DNA from: Gammaproteobacteria bacterium
Lineage (GTDB): Bacteria; Pseudomonadota; Gammaproteobacteria; Steroidobacterales; Steroidobacteraceae
Assembly: GCA_028293765.1 (NCBI GenBank)
Contig: JAQGOG010000096.1
Span: forward strand, 1 to 60,613
DNA length: 60,613 nucleotides
Reading direction: 5' to 3'
Every line of letters begins with the position of its first letter. Position 1 is the stretch's first letter. The notes under the pieces are model-generated. The model searched no databases. It had not been told where the DNA came from and worked only from the letters and a program-made list of their open reading frames with translations. A program made the translations under genes and the position numbers. Below, piece after piece: positions 1 to 10,874 of this stretch.

Positions 1-1345
1 GCTGATAGTCGGACGCCGTGCGCTTGATTGTGAAGTCATACGATCTGGGCTCCTCGTTCTGAAGGCCCAGTGCCAGGTAGCGGCCGTTCGACAGATCCAT
101 CACGAGCTCGAGCGTCGTCCACAGAACAGGCAACTCGTAATAATTGATGACATGCCCCTCCTGGACGCGAAACAGCTCGCCGCGCCGGTCATAACAGTCG
201 ACGGCCAGAATCTGCCAGGAATCCTCGTCGACGTACAAGGTACGCCTGCTGTAGAGATGACTGGTGCCGGGCTTCAGGGTCGAGTCGACGACCCACACGC
301 GATGCAGCTCATAACGCGCGAGGTCCTGGTTGATGTGGTTCTTCTTCAGGATATCGGCGTATTTCAACCCGCCGCTATGCAGCTTGTACGAGTTGTAGGG
401 AACGTAGATCTCTTTCTTGCCCACGAGCTTCCAGTCGTACCGCTCAGGGCTGCCGTTGTACATGTCCAGCTGATCGGACGTGCGCAGGTTGTCGGCATTC
501 GTACCGGGGTTGTCGAAGGCGACATTGGGCGCGCGGCGCACGCGGCGCTGGCCGGGGTTGTAGATCCACGCTTTGCGGTTTTCCTTCGTCTGATCGAGTG
601 TCTCGTGTACGAGCAGGATCTCGCCTGCGAGGCGCGCGGGTTGCGTGGTTTCCTGAATGAAATAGGCGACGATGTTGTTGAGCCCCGCCTCGGTCGCACC
701 CGGCAGGGAATACTGGAGCAGGGTGTCTTCCTTGAACTGCACGAGCGTGTAGCTGCCGCCGGCGGTCACGGGCGCCTGGCCATAGATGCGCAAGACGGCA
801 TCCGCGCGGTAGCGCAGCACATGGTTCCAGAACACCTCGAGGCCTTGCTTCGGAATGGGAAACGGTATTCCCTCCGCTGCCCCGGTCACACCGTTGCCGC
901 CCGGCACGAGGGCCGCCGTCGTCGCGATGCGCTTCGTCGCGTCGTAGATTCGCTGCGGCTGCGCAGCGCTGCGATGGGTCGGATAGACGACGATCTTGTA
1001 GTCGGGATACGTCTGCAGCAGCTTTTTGTGTCCCTCCGTGAGCTTCGCCGCGTACTGGCTCAGGTTCGCCGCTGTGATCGTGAAAAGCGGCTTGTCGTTC
1101 GCGTACGGGTCCGGGTGGTGCTCGCCGGTGCGATAGTCCGGAAAGCCGGCAACGGCCGCGGATTTGAGCCCGCCGGTCCATTCGGGAATCGTGCCGTCGG
1201 TGTTGCCGGCCTTCTCCGCTCCCATCGGGGTGAGATCCGCACCGAGCCGCGCGGCTTCCTGCGGGCTCACCGCCGCGCACGCACACCCGACCCACGCCGC
1301 TCCGGCCAGAAGCAGCGCCGCCGCGAGTCCGTTCAGTTTCTTCAT
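1..1345 (-). CDS. DUF1329 family exported protein (3' end outside window)
   Basis: About 448 residues are visible and the frame is still open at base 1, so only the last few C-terminal residues are missing. The N-terminus is a signal peptide (MKKLNGLAAALLLAGAAWVG). The mature part begins SPQEAARLGADLTPMGAEKAG and continues GTIPEWTGG, the usual opening of DUF1329 proteins. An AAGGGG ribosome binding site lies 8 nt before the ATG. It follows the DUF1302 gene by 39 bp on the same strand, a pairing very common in gammaproteobacteria. Family proteins are periplasmic or outer-membrane associated. Some are linked to hydrophobic-substrate utilisation, but no biochemical role is established. The family call is firm; the function is unknown. 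Confidence 0.9.
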   Translation of the reverse strand, partial: MKKLNGLAAALLLAGAAWVGCACAAVSPQEAARLGADLTPMGAEKAGNTDGTIPEWTGGLKSAAVAGFPDYRTGEHHPDPYANDKPLFTITAANLSQYAAKLTEGHKKLLQTYPDYKIVVYPTHRSAAQPQRIYDATKRIATTAALVPGGNGVTGAAEGIPFPIPKQGLEVFWNHVLRYRADAVLRIYGQAPVTAGGSYTLVQFKEDTLLQYSLPGATEAGLNNIVAYFIQETTQPARLAGEILLVHETLDQTKENRKAWIYNPGQRRVRRAPNVAFDNPGTNADNLRTSDQLDMYNGSPERYDWKLVGKKEIYVPYNSYKLHSGGLKYADILKKNHINQDLARYELHRVWVVDSTLKPGTSHLYSRRTLYVDEDSWQILAVDCYDRRGELFRVQEGHVINYYELPVLWTTLELVMDLSNGRYLALGLQNEEPRSYDFTIKRTASDYQ

Positions 1346-1384
1346 TTAAAACCCCTTACGCGTGCCCGTGAACGCTACGCGGCT

Positions 1385-3481
1385 TCAAAACGAGTATTTG
1401 ACGCTGGCCTGGACGAAGTCGCGATCGTTCAGCAGGTTGTACCGGCCGGCGCCGCCAAACTGCGTCCAGGACACATCGACGCCCCATTTCGCCTGTAGAT
1501 TGGCGCCGATACCGAGCGTCAGGCCATGACGACCCTTGACGAAGTTACCGCCCGGGCCCGGCGAGGTGCCATTGACGTCGTGCTGCCACGAGAAGTTGGG
1601 CAGGATGTTCCAGGCGCCGAGCAGGTTGGGATACTCCAGCCGACCCGCAAGAACATAACCCCACGACGTACGGTCCGGAAATCGATTCCCCGGCTCCACT
1701 GCGCCGAACTGAAATCCCGCGAGCGCGGCGTTGCCGCTGACACTCGTGCCGGGACCGTCGTAACGCAGGCCGCGTCCCGCGGGCCCGCCGCTGTACTTGC
1801 TCTCCAGGCCCGGCACGAAGTCCACCGCACTTTCGAACACCAGTATGAGTTGCGAGGCCTTCAGTACGTTCGCGAAGCTCTGCGTGGCGGTGAACTGCGC
1901 CTGCCACGTGTCATGCAGGCCCCAGCCCCGGACTTCCTGATTGACGCCATAGCCACCCAGTTGATTGCAGCGCGTGAGGGTCGCGGCTGCGCCCCCCAAA
2001 CAGGTGGGCGGCAGAGGCGTACCGCGCAGATTCGCGATTCCCGATTCGAACGGCGTCAGGGATGCATACAACAGCTCGACGTCGTCGTATTGCAGCGGCA
2101 CGTTGTGCCGATACGTGACTTCGCCTTGCAGGGCGGTGCCGGTTTTCTGCACCTGAGTATTGAAGGACGCGCCGATCATCTTGATGTTTTCCGGAAACTC
2201 CGCGAAATAGGCGGCGCTCTTCGCGTACTCGCTGGTAGCGATGTTCGTCGCCTGCGCCGTGACATTTCCGCCCGCGCGCAGCGTATTGGCTCCGATCGTG
2301 GCGTACTGCTGCGCGACGGCGGCGCTGAGATTGCCTCCAGTCGCGGCGGCCCGCTGCACGCCTACGGCCGCGCCGGTAGCAATCGCGGCGGCATACGGCA
2401 AGCCGGCGGCGAGCGCCTGAGCGGCCGCGCCGACTGCGTTCAGCGCTCCGAAGGCGTTGCCGAGCCCCGCCTGCGTCCCCGTCACCGCCGAAACGACCGG
2501 CAGCCGGCTGTGATAGTTCAGAAAGTACAGGCCGAGCTCGGTGCCGTTGTTGAAATTCGGCAGGTAGAACTTGAAGTTGACGCCGTACTGGCCGGCGTCG
2601 CGTGGAGTCCGGTTCGGCAGGCGCGCAACAGTCTCGAAACCCGGCGTGAACGCACCGCCGAGGGGGCGGAAATCCACCCCCTGATCGGAGAACGCGCCGA
2701 AGCCGAGTTGCACACGCTGTCCGCCGGGCACCGCGAAGTCGTTGCTACTGAAATACGAGCCGGCGGGCTCGGGGCGCGTGTCGTGCCAGCTGAAGAGATA
2801 CAGGAGCTGGGTGCTCACATGATCGCTGAGCTGCAGATTGAACACCGCCATCGGGTCCGGCATCAGCGCTTCCTTGAGCTCGGATCCCGGCACGCGCAGC
2901 GCGGACACGTCGAAGTGATTGACGGTGTTGAGGCCACCCTGAATGAAAGTGCTCTCGCCCCAGCTCACGACCTGATTACCGAGCCGCAGCTCGGAGGGCA
3001 GCGTTCCGAGGTGGAAGCGCCAGAAGCCGAAGGCATCGAGGAGCCGCGTGTAGCTGCCGACGAGATCCTTCGCTTCATGCGAGAGCGGCGTGCGGCGGGT
3101 GTTGCCGTCCATCACTCCGAAATCGTAAAGGCCGCTGCCGCGGACAAAGGCGCCGAGCGTGTCTTTGTAGCTGAGCGACAGCTCGGTGACTCCTTTCACC
3201 GCGCGGCTGAAGACGTCTCCCTTGTGGTAGTTGAGATCGCCGTCGTCGATGTTCGGCGAGCGGCCGCAGCCGCCGTCCGCGGTAGCTATGAGACGGCAGT
3301 CCTGACCCGAGACCCGCCAGCCTTGACCGAAACTGAGGGTCGTATCCCAGCTTCCGGTCAGATCGCCTGACGCGCTTTTGAAGCCGACTGCGACCGCGGT
3401 CCCGGCGCAGCCCCATCCCAGGCACACGGCGACCATCGTCGCGGCCCACGCAGGGCGTTGCCCTATTTGAACTTTCCTCAT
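1385..3481 (-). CDS. DUF1302 family outer-membrane beta-barrel protein
   Basis: A protein of about 698 residues when read from the ATG at 3481, which has a GGGGGGA ribosome binding site immediately upstream; an in-frame ATG 50 codons earlier would put an implausible basic stretch before the signal peptide. After a signal peptide (AWAATMVAVCLGWGCAG) the mature sequence starts FKSASGDLTGSWDTTLSFG, typical of DUF1302. It continues with alternating amphipathic strands and ends in ASVKYSF, a C-terminal aromatic signature of outer-membrane barrels. It is first in an operon with the DUF1329 gene. The family is inferred to form outer-membrane channels or receptors for hydrophobic compounds; the substrate cannot be told from sequence. 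Confidence 0.88.
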   Translation of the reverse strand: MRKVQIGQRPAWAATMVAVCLGWGCAGTAVAVGFKSASGDLTGSWDTTLSFGQGWRVSGQDCRLIATADGGCGRSPNIDDGDLNYHKGDVFSRAVKGVTELSLSYKDTLGAFVRGSGLYDFGVMDGNTRRTPLSHEAKDLVGSYTRLLDAFGFWRFHLGTLPSELRLGNQVVSWGESTFIQGGLNTVNHFDVSALRVPGSELKEALMPDPMAVFNLQLSDHVSTQLLYLFSWHDTRPEPAGSYFSSNDFAVPGGQRVQLGFGAFSDQGVDFRPLGGAFTPGFETVARLPNRTPRDAGQYGVNFKFYLPNFNNGTELGLYFLNYHSRLPVVSAVTGTQAGLGNAFGALNAVGAAAQALAAGLPYAAAIATGAAVGVQRAAATGGNLSAAVAQQYATIGANTLRAGGNVTAQATNIATSEYAKSAAYFAEFPENIKMIGASFNTQVQKTGTALQGEVTYRHNVPLQYDDVELLYASLTPFESGIANLRGTPLPPTCLGGAAATLTRCNQLGGYGVNQEVRGWGLHDTWQAQFTATQSFANVLKASQLILVFESAVDFVPGLESKYSGGPAGRGLRYDGPGTSVSGNAALAGFQFGAVEPGNRFPDRTSWGYVLAGRLEYPNLLGAWNILPNFSWQHDVNGTSPGPGGNFVKGRHGLTLGIGANLQAKWGVDVSWTQFGGAGRYNLLNDRDFVQASVKYSF

Positions 3482-3706
3482 GTTCCCCCCTGCCTGGCGG
3501 GCCTGGATCCGCGAGGACGCTTGCCGTCCTTCGACCCGTGCATGCCGCCCGCATCCGTTCGTGACTTGCGTTGACCTGCTCGCCTCCTGCCGGTTGCGCC
3601 TGTCGCGATCCTTTTTTGTTGTCGAATGCAAACCGCTACAGTCGGTGCACGGCAGAGTCTACGACTCAGCGCCGCGAGGCGGCAAGTTACTGGTCGAATG
3701 AGGCCT

Positions 3707-6136
3707 TTAACTATGCGTCACTTGCAGGATGCTGTGCCGAAGCTGCTCGTTCAGGACAAACTGTGCGTCCGCCGCAACGCGCATCAGAAGCTCATCGAAC
3801 TCCAGCTTGCCGCCGCTCGAGTTGCGGATCACCTGGCGGCTGCGCAGCAAGTCGATGAAATTCTCGAACATCGTGCGGTCGAAGAATTCGGGGGAATTGA
3901 GCCCGTAGAGCATGGCCATGCGCTGCGCGGTCAGCTGGCAGCGCTCTTCGAGCACCGACTGGCTGATCTGCCCGCTACCGGCCTTCACGAGTTGCGCAAT
4001 GGCCAGATAGTAGCGCTCGACCGTCTGGATCGTCGCCTGGGCGAGCAGCGACAGTTGCATCGCCTTGAGGGACGTCGGCGGCGGCCTGTGCCACTCGCTC
4101 CGATCGGCGTCGCATTCGAGTAATCCATGTTCCTCGAGGCACGCGAGTACGCCGTTCACGACACCCGGCAGCTCATCCTCGCTCCATCGCAGGAACAGCT
4201 CGGCCGCGATGTACGGATAGATCCGCCACGCGAGGCGCTGGATGTCCTCGGTGCGCACTCGAGAGTTGCTCGCGAACACGCACGCCACGAGGGATGGCAT
4301 TGCAAACAGGTGCAGAATATTGTTGCGGTAATAGGTGGCCAGAACCGCGCTTTCATCGCTCATGCGCACGATATCGCCAAGACCGTGCGGCTGGCGCGAG
4401 ATGACCTGCATGGAAATGCCGTACGCGAGTATCTCCGCACCCGTCAACTCGGTGACGGTCACACGTTCGCTGTATGCGAAGCCCCTCAGCAGCGTTCGGT
4501 AAAGATCCATCTGCCGCAGGAGGTCCGCCTCCGGCAGCGCCTGGCGGGGGGTCGCGAGCAACGTTATCGCGAGAAGACCGATTGGCGTGACCGCCGCTGC
4601 CGAGTTGATGTTACGCATGATGGTGCCCGCGAGATCGTCGACCGCGCGGCCTATCCACGGAACGCGTGTGTCGTCCTCGATCTCCCTGGTACGCCACTCG
4701 GGGTCGTGCCGGTCGAGCACGTCGGCGAGCGGGATCGGCTCACCGATATTGACGTGGACCTTCCCGAAGCGCTCCTTGAGCTTGCGAAGCGTGCGGATGA
4801 GTCCGAAGACGCTCTCCTTCTCCTTCGGCTTGCCCGAGAGCTCTCCGACGTAAGTCGTACCCTCGACGATGCGCTCATAGCCAAAATAGACGGGCAGAAA
4901 GACGACCGGCCGCGCGGGATCGCGCAGAAAACTGCGCACCGTCATCGACAGCATCCCAGTCTTCGGCTGCAGTAGCCGGCCCGTGCGGCTGCGCCCGCCC
5001 TCGATGAAGTATTCGATCGAGTGACCGCGCGCCATGATGGCCGCGAGGTATTTCATGAACACCACGGTATAGAGAGCATTGCCGCGGAAACTGCGGCGGA
5101 TGAAGAAGGCGCCGCCCTTACGCAGGAACCGACCGACGACCGGCAGGTTGAGATTGATACCGGCCGCGATATGCGGAATGGCATAACCATTCACATAGAT
5201 CGCATACGACAGCAGCAGATAGTCCATGTGACTGCGGTGGCAGGGAACGTAAACGATCTCATTGCCTTCCGCCGTGCGTTCGAGGGTGTCGACGTGTCCG
5301 AACTCGACGCCGTCGTAAAGGCGGTTCCACAGTCGGGCCAACGCACGTTCCATGAAACGGATGAAGGCGTGCGAGTAGTTGGCCGCAATTTCTTCCGCGT
5401 AGCGCTTTGCACGCAGAATCGCCTGATGACGAGAGAGTTTCTTCTCGCGCATCTCCTGCGCCACGACCGCGCGGACGGCGCGCGTTCGAAGCACCCTGGT
5501 TACGATGGTCCGACGGTGGGAGAGATCGGGGCCAATGCGGGCTGCCCGGTGTTTGGCATAAAGAATGCGCAATGCGCGCGCCACACGGCGCCCCCGCACG
5601 GCTATTCCGATTTCTTCGCCAAGGAGGCTGCGCAGGGAGATCGGAACATCGAACTCGATGATGGTATTACGGCCGTTGAAGAGCACCTGCATGAGCTTGC
5701 GCGCGCGGCTGGTGAGCGCCCAATCCTCCACGAACAGCAGACGGAACCACGAGCCCTCCTTTTGTGGAGCGCGGCCCCAGTAAACGGCCACGGGTACGAG
5801 GTCGATGTCCAGTTGAGGATTCGCGCGCAGCGCTTCGATCATTTGCGCAAGCTGCGGCGGAGGGCGGCGATCGAGCCGTTCGTCCCAGAAACCTCGCGGC
5901 CGGCTGAGATAGAAGAACGAGCGGAGATCCTTGCCCCTCTCCATGAGCCGCTTGCGCGGCCTCGCGACCTTCAGCCGGACGCACGCGTCCTGCAGGACCG
6001 CCAGGTCCATGACGCTGCGTCGCTCGAGCACGTAGCAAACGTGATTGTTCCGCCCGTGCAGTCGCGCCACCACATCGTCCGGTCGAATCTTGAATCGAAC
6101 CCAAACCGCGAGCAGGCGCCGCAACACCCAGTTCAT
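3707..6136 (-). CDS. plsB: Glycerol-3-phosphate 1-O-acyltransferase PlsB
   Basis: At 809 residues this matches the usual PlsB length. It transfers an acyl chain to position 1 of sn-glycerol-3-phosphate, the first committed step of phospholipid synthesis, at the inner membrane. The acyltransferase motifs appear in order: CHRSHMDYLLLSY (HX4D catalytic motif, near residue 300), GAFFIRRSF, FIEGGRSRTGRLLQPKTGML and VFLPVYFGYERI. Long N- and C-terminal extensions outside the catalytic core also fit PlsB rather than PlsC. The ATG at 6136 gives the expected N-terminus. It stands alone, downstream of a 128-bp gap that carries a short dispersed repeat. Confidence 0.97.
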   Translation of the reverse strand: MNWVLRRLLAVWVRFKIRPDDVVARLHGRNNHVCYVLERRSVMDLAVLQDACVRLKVARPRKRLMERGKDLRSFFYLSRPRGFWDERLDRRPPPQLAQMIEALRANPQLDIDLVPVAVYWGRAPQKEGSWFRLLFVEDWALTSRARKLMQVLFNGRNTIIEFDVPISLRSLLGEEIGIAVRGRRVARALRILYAKHRAARIGPDLSHRRTIVTRVLRTRAVRAVVAQEMREKKLSRHQAILRAKRYAEEIAANYSHAFIRFMERALARLWNRLYDGVEFGHVDTLERTAEGNEIVYVPCHRSHMDYLLLSYAIYVNGYAIPHIAAGINLNLPVVGRFLRKGGAFFIRRSFRGNALYTVVFMKYLAAIMARGHSIEYFIEGGRSRTGRLLQPKTGMLSMTVRSFLRDPARPVVFLPVYFGYERIVEGTTYVGELSGKPKEKESVFGLIRTLRKLKERFGKVHVNIGEPIPLADVLDRHDPEWRTREIEDDTRVPWIGRAVDDLAGTIMRNINSAAAVTPIGLLAITLLATPRQALPEADLLRQMDLYRTLLRGFAYSERVTVTELTGAEILAYGISMQVISRQPHGLGDIVRMSDESAVLATYYRNNILHLFAMPSLVACVFASNSRVRTEDIQRLAWRIYPYIAAELFLRWSEDELPGVVNGVLACLEEHGLLECDADRSEWHRPPPTSLKAMQLSLLAQATIQTVERYYLAIAQLVKAGSGQISQSVLEERCQLTAQRMAMLYGLNSPEFFDRTMFENFIDLLRSRQVIRNSSGGKLEFDELLMRVAADAQFVLNEQLRHSILQVTHS

Positions 6137-6197
6137 TGTGTCGTTATCATGAGCAAATTGTTGCCGGGCGGCAGTTTATGCGGGAATGATCCCGTTA

Positions 6198-6222
6198 GGA
6201 GCCTGTCTTACTCATGCTCGCC
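6198..6222 (+). repeat. Short dispersed repeat, copy 1 (shared with 36575-36599)
   Basis: A 25-base stretch containing GAGCCTGTCT and ATGCTCGCC. It matches 36575-36599 at 22 of 25 positions in the same orientation. Both copies are intergenic. No flanking element or coding content is shared beyond this core. Confidence 0.5.
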
Positions 6223-6264
6223 GTAGCTCGAGGGGCGGCGGCCGGCGCTCCGCCCGACTCACCC

Positions 6265-6801
6265 TCACTCAAAGGCAATCGGCGGCAGGTCGAGTGCGAT
6301 GAGAAAGTATTCGAAAAGATACTGGATCACGCGGATCTGGTTGTGCATCCGGTGATCGCTTTCCAGCAGATGCAGGGCTGAATGGTAACTCTGCGCGAAG
6401 CGCACACTATGCTCGTAGGGCACCACCTCGTCACGCCAGCCGTGAACCACTGTCGCGGGGCAGTCGAGCACGCCCGGGCGCAGCTCCGGCAACCCGTCGA
6501 GGTACAGCGCCGGCGCCATGAGGAAGACACCGCGCGCATGCAAAAGCGAAGCAGAGGCAACCGCCACATACCCGCCCATGCTCGAGCCGACCAGGACGAG
6601 GTCGCCGGCCAGCTCTTTGCAGAAGTCCACGAGCTTCGCGACGCGGGCGCGCGGCTCCACGATGCCGCGGTAGTCGACCGAGTGAGCGTCGTAACCTTCG
6701 CTGCGTGCCACTTCGGCCAGGGCCGAGATCTTCCGCCCCCACGGGCCGCTTTCCTGGCCGTGGGAGAAAACGACGTGGCGGCCGGTCACGACCGATTCCA
6801 T
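6265..6801 (-). CDS. Small alpha/beta hydrolase
   Basis: 178 residues from the ATG at 6801. The open frame runs further upstream, but that part would overlap the divergent oxoprolinase gene and is not hydrolase-like. The chain starts HVVFSHGQESGPWGRKISAL and contains the nucleophile elbow GSSMGGYVA, the acid region HGWRDEVVPYEHS and the histidine region ESDHRM. These form a complete Ser-Asp-His triad in a minimal lidless fold like that of YqiA or RBBP9-type serine hydrolases. It is cytosolic, with no signal peptide. Substrate unknown. It diverges from the 5-oxoprolinase gene with about 90 bp between. Confidence 0.85.
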   Translation of the reverse strand: MESVVTGRHVVFSHGQESGPWGRKISALAEVARSEGYDAHSVDYRGIVEPRARVAKLVDFCKELAGDLVLVGSSMGGYVAVASASLLHARGVFLMAPALYLDGLPELRPGVLDCPATVVHGWRDEVVPYEHSVRFAQSYHSALHLLESDHRMHNQIRVIQYLFEYFLIALDLPPIAFE

Positions 6802-6892
6802 AACCGTAAGCCCTGCAGCGTTGGGTGCGGGATGCGCATTCCTTAGAATAATGCAGACAATGCAAACCAGTCGCCAAATCGCTGCTTCCGAT

Positions 6893-9800
6893 ATGCAAAA
6901 CGTGACCGGTTGGCAGTTCTGGATCGATCGGGGCGGCACTTTCACCGACGTGATCGGCCTTTCGCCGGGGGGCGGGCTGCATATCCGCAAGCTTCTCTCG
7001 GCGCAGACCGGTACGGCCGGCGGCTCCGATCCGGGAATGCGCGCGGTGCGGGAGATCCTGGGGTCAGCCTTGGAGGGGGAGCACTTGCCTCGCATTAGCG
7101 TCGTCAAAGTAGGGACGACGGTAGCAACCAATGCTTTGCTCGAGCGTAAGGGGGAGCCGGTGCTGCTGGTGACGACAGCGGGGTTCGCCGATGGCCTGCG
7201 CATCGGGTACCAGAACCGGCCCGACCTCTTCGCACGGCACATCGTGCTGCCCGATCGCCTCTATCCCACGGTGATCGAGGCGGAAGAACGCATCGACTGC
7301 GACGGCAACGTGCTCACACCACTGGATACCTCTCGACTACGAGCCGATCTGGTGCGGGCGCGCGAAACAGGCATGCGCTCCGTCGCGATCGTTTTTCTGC
7401 ACGGCTGGCGCCACCAGCAGCACGAGCGGGAGGCCGCCGCTATCGCGCGCGACCTGGGCTTTGACGAGATCTCAGTCTCCCATGAGCTTTCGCCCCTGGT
7501 GCGTTACGTAGCGCGTGGCGACACGACTGTGCTGAATGCCTACCTTGCTCCGCCGCTGAAGCGCTACGTCGGTGGACTGCAAAGAGAGCTCCAAAGCCTC
7601 GATCCGCGCGGTCGCCTCGAGCTGATGCAGAGTAACGGCGGTTTGGCGGCCGTCGAAAGCTTCCATGCCGTCTCGAGCGTGCTGTCGGGACCGGCGGGCG
7701 GACTCATTGGCATGGGTTGGATCGGCCGCCGGCTGGGCCTGCCGCGCCTGATCGGTTTCGACATGGGCGGCACTTCGACCGACGTCTCCCTGATCGATGG
7801 GGAGCTGCCCCGCCGTTTCGAGCACGTCATCGCCGGTGTTCGGCTCCTTCAGCCCATGCTCGACGTGCATACCATCGCCGCCGGCGGCGGATCCATCGTG
7901 AGCTTTTCCGACGGGCGCTTCGGGGTGGGGCCCGATTCCGCGGGAGCCGATCCCGGCCCGGCCTGCTACGGGCGCGGCGGGCCCCTGACTCTGACCGACG
8001 TGCAGGTCCTGCTCGGCCGATTGCGGCCAGACACGTTGCCGGCGGTGTTCGGACGAGACGGGAGGGCGCGCATCGACGCAAGCATCGTCGCTCGCGAGTT
8101 CGCCGCTCTGGCCACTAAGGTGCTCGCGGCAACCGGGGAGGAGCCGTCGCCCGAAGCGCTCGCGGAGTCCTTCCTCGAGGTCGGCGTCGAGTCGATGGCG
8201 AATGCCATTCGCCAGGTCTCCACTCGGCAAGGGCTGGATGCGGGCGAATTCACGCTGTTTTGCTTCGGGGGCGCCGCTGGCCAGCACGCCTGCCGCGTGG
8301 CGCGTGCCGCAGGCATGCACCGTATTCTCGTGCATCCGCTTGCCAGCGTGCTGTCCGCTTTCGGCATTGGAGTGGCGGACCGCCTGGCGTTGCGGCGTGC
8401 CAGTCTGCAACTGCCGCTGACCGAAGGCGCTCTCGCCACGGCACGTGCGCGGCTTGCCGAGTTGGAAACGCAGGCACTCGCCGAGCTTGCCGCCTTCCAC
8501 GCAGGCCCCGACTCGATTCAAATCGAGCACACGCTCGAGCTCAGGGCGGGCGATAGCGAAACGAGCCTTGCGGTTCCAGCATCGTCCCTGGAAGAGGTGC
8601 GGTCTGCGTTTTATGCGGCTCATCTACGGCGCTTCGGCTTTGCGGCGCAGGCACTCGATGTCGTGATCGAAGCCGTGCGAGTCGAAGCACGGATGGCGTC
8701 GGTCGACGCGGCGTCGCTGCGCTTCCCCGAGGCCCGACTCGACGACACGCTCCCCGGAACGGCACGCGCCTGGTTCGGCACATGGCGCGACGTACGGCTG
8801 CTGCCAAGCAGCGCTCTCACCGGCGAGCTATCCGGTCCCGCACTCATCGTCGACCCGCACTCAACGCTGGTGCTGGAAGCGGGCTGGCGGGCGCACCGCC
8901 TCAGCGGGGGCGAGCTGCTGTTGGAAGCAGATCCAACGCCTGACTTCACTGTAACCGCCTCGGCGGGCACCGCACCTACGCGCGAACTCACTCGAGCGTC
9001 GGCAACTCAGCCTGCGCGCACCAACTCTATCCTCAGTGTCTCACAGAGCGCGGCAATCGAGGGCGCAGACTCACAGGCGACGGCACCACAGTCCGCGCGC
9101 CCCCCCGATCCCATGCCGAGCCTTTCGCCCAACGCCACATCCGCGGGCGAACTTGCTCGTGCGACGGCACCGCAGCCCGCACGCCTGGAAGTCTTCAACA
9201 ATCTCTTCATGCATATCGCCGAGCAGATGGGCGAAGTGCTGAAGGCGACCGCGCAGTCGGTCAACATCAAGGAGCGGCTCGACTACTCCTGCGCGCTTTT
9301 CGACGCCGAGGGAGGCCTCGTCGCGAACGCCCCCCACATGCCCGTTCATCTGGGCTCGATGGGCGCGAGCGTCAGAGCCGTGATCGATGCACAGCACGGT
9401 CAGATGCGCTCGGGAGACTCCTGGCTGCTGAATAGCCCTTATCATGGAGGTACTCATCTTCCCGACATGACGGTCGTGACGCCAGTGTTTCTGGAGCAGC
9501 CCGGTGTGTCGAACGACAACTCTCGGCCGGACTTCTTCGTTGCCTCACGTGCCCATCACGCCGACATTGGTGGCACGACGCCTGGGTCGATGCCTCCCTT
9601 CAGCCGCACTATCGAGGAGGAAGGCGTTCTTTTCGAGCTTTTCCCTCTGGTAACCGCGAACGAACTGCGTGAACGTGAGCTGCGTGTAGCGCTCTGCGCA
9701 GCTCGCTACCCAGCACGCCGGCCCGACCAGAATGTCGCGGACCTTCGTGCCCAGCTCGCTGCCAACGCGCGTGGTATCGCTGAAATCGAACGCTCCGTGC

Positions 9801-10720
9801 AGCGGCATGGCCTCGACACCGTCCGCTCTTACATGCGTCATGTGCAAGACAATGCTGCCGCCTGCATGCGGGAAGCCATCGACCGGCTGCGACCCGGGGC
9901 ATTCCGTTACGAAATGGACCACGGGCCCGTAATCGCAGTGCGTGTGGCGATCGATCGCGCCACCCGGCGGGTGCACGTCGATTTCACGGGCACCTCGGCG
10001 CAAGACACGCACAATTTCAACGCGCCGCGTGCCGTTTGCATAGCGGCCGTGCTGTATGTCTTTCGCACCCTCATCGACCGGCCGATTCCGCTCAACGAGG
10101 GTTGCCTCGAGCCGCTCGAAATCACCATTCCACGCGGCTCGATTCTCGACCCGGTGCCGCCGGCCGCCGTCGCGGCGGGAAACGTGGAAACCTCGCAATG
10201 CATCGTCGATGCGCTCTACGGCGCGCTCGGTGTACTGGCCGCCTCACAAGGCACCATGAACAATCTTACTTTCGGCGACGACCGACTCCAGTACTACGAA
10301 ACGATCGCCGGCGGTGCCGGAGCCGGCCCCGAATTCGACGGCTGCGACGCCGTGCAGACTCACATGACCAACTCGAGACTCACGGACCCCGAGATCCTCG
10401 AAGCGAAATTTCCCGTGCTGCTGCGGGAGTTCGCAATACGCCGCGGCTCGGGCGGCGCCGGCCGCCATCACGGCGGTGACGGTGTCGTGCGGCGGTTGGA
10501 GTTCCGTGCGCCACTTTCGGGTGCACTGCTCGCGAATCACCGTCGTATCGCACCATTTGGCCTGGAGGGCGGGCAGCCGGCCAAAGCCGGAGCCGCGTAC
10601 CTGCGGCGCGTGTCGGGAGCGGTGGAACAAATCGCTGCAACAGCGAGTTTCGCTGTAACGGCGGGCGACGAGCTGACCATTCTGACACCCGGCGGCGGTG
10701 GTTTCGGGGCAGCCTCTTGA
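6893..10720 (+). CDS. Hydantoinase/5-oxoprolinase family protein, HyuA-HyuB fusion
   Basis: About 1275 residues. The N-terminal half is HyuA-like: [16 protein letters not shown], then [26 protein letters not shown] and GGGSIV as ATPase-like motifs. The C-terminal half is HyuB-like: [32 protein letters not shown] and a GGGGFG end. This full-length fusion is the arrangement of eukaryotic-type 5-oxoprolinase, which opens 5-oxoproline to glutamate with ATP; hydantoinase activity is the alternative. ATG 6893 is chosen because homologues start a few residues before WQFWIDRGG. ATGs at 6851 and 6821 are in frame, and none has a good ribosome binding site. The linker near residues 685-765 is long and internally repeated. 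Confidence 0.88.
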   Translation: MQNVTGWQFWIDRGGTFTDVIGLSPGGGLHIRKLLSAQTGTAGGSDPGMRAVREILGSALEGEHLPRISVVKVGTTVATNALLERKGEPVLLVTTAGFADGLRIGYQNRPDLFARHIVLPDRLYPTVIEAEERIDCDGNVLTPLDTSRLRADLVRARETGMRSVAIVFLHGWRHQQHEREAAAIARDLGFDEISVSHELSPLVRYVARGDTTVLNAYLAPPLKRYVGGLQRELQSLDPRGRLELMQSNGGLAAVESFHAVSSVLSGPAGGLIGMGWIGRRLGLPRLIGFDMGGTSTDVSLIDGELPRRFEHVIAGVRLLQPMLDVHTIAAGGGSIVSFSDGRFGVGPDSAGADPGPACYGRGGPLTLTDVQVLLGRLRPDTLPAVFGRDGRARIDASIVAREFAALATKVLAATGEEPSPEALAESFLEVGVESMANAIRQVSTRQGLDAGEFTLFCFGGAAGQHACRVARAAGMHRILVHPLASVLSAFGIGVADRLALRRASLQLPLTEGALATARARLAELETQALAELAAFHAGPDSIQIEHTLELRAGDSETSLAVPASSLEEVRSAFYAAHLRRFGFAAQALDVVIEAVRVEARMASVDAASLRFPEARLDDTLPGTARAWFGTWRDVRLLPSSALTGELSGPALIVDPHSTLVLEAGWRAHRLSGGELLLEADPTPDFTVTASAGTAPTRELTRASATQPARTNSILSVSQSAAIEGADSQATAPQSARPPDPMPSLSPNATSAGELARATAPQPARLEVFNNLFMHIAEQMGEVLKATAQSVNIKERLDYSCALFDAEGGLVANAPHMPVHLGSMGASVRAVIDAQHGQMRSGDSWLLNSPYHGGTHLPDMTVVTPVFLEQPGVSNDNSRPDFFVASRAHHADIGGTTPGSMPPFSRTIEEEGVLFELFPLVTANELRERELRVALCAARYPARRPDQNVADLRAQLAANARGIAEIERSVQRHGLDTVRSYMRHVQDNAAACMREAIDRLRPGAFRYEMDHGPVIAVRVAIDRATRRVHVDFTGTSAQDTHNFNAPRAVCIAAVLYVFRTLIDRPIPLNEGCLEPLEITIPRGSILDPVPPAAVAAGNVETSQCIVDALYGALGVLAASQGTMNNLTFGDDRLQYYETIAGGAGAGPEFDGCDAVQTHMTNSRLTDPEILEAKFPVLLREFAIRRGSGGAGRHHGGDGVVRRLEFRAPLSGALLANHRRIAPFGLEGGQPAKAGAAYLRRVSGAVEQIAATASFAVTAGDELTILTPGGGGFGAAS

Positions 10721-10874
10721 GTACCGCGGCAGGCTCGCATAGATTGACTCGCTCCGACGCTCCATCGCCTAACAAGAATCGCGGTCCGGGTGGGCGGCTT
10801 CCGGTCGATTCGTCGCGCGATCACTCGTGCGAAGGAGCCTGGTCATCGTCGCAGATCCCGCCACCCGTCAACAG

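Noticed and set aside
1526..3370. 614-codon open frame opposite the DUF1302 gene
   Set aside because: A shadow of a clear outer-membrane protein gene; the antisense translation has no recognisable domain.
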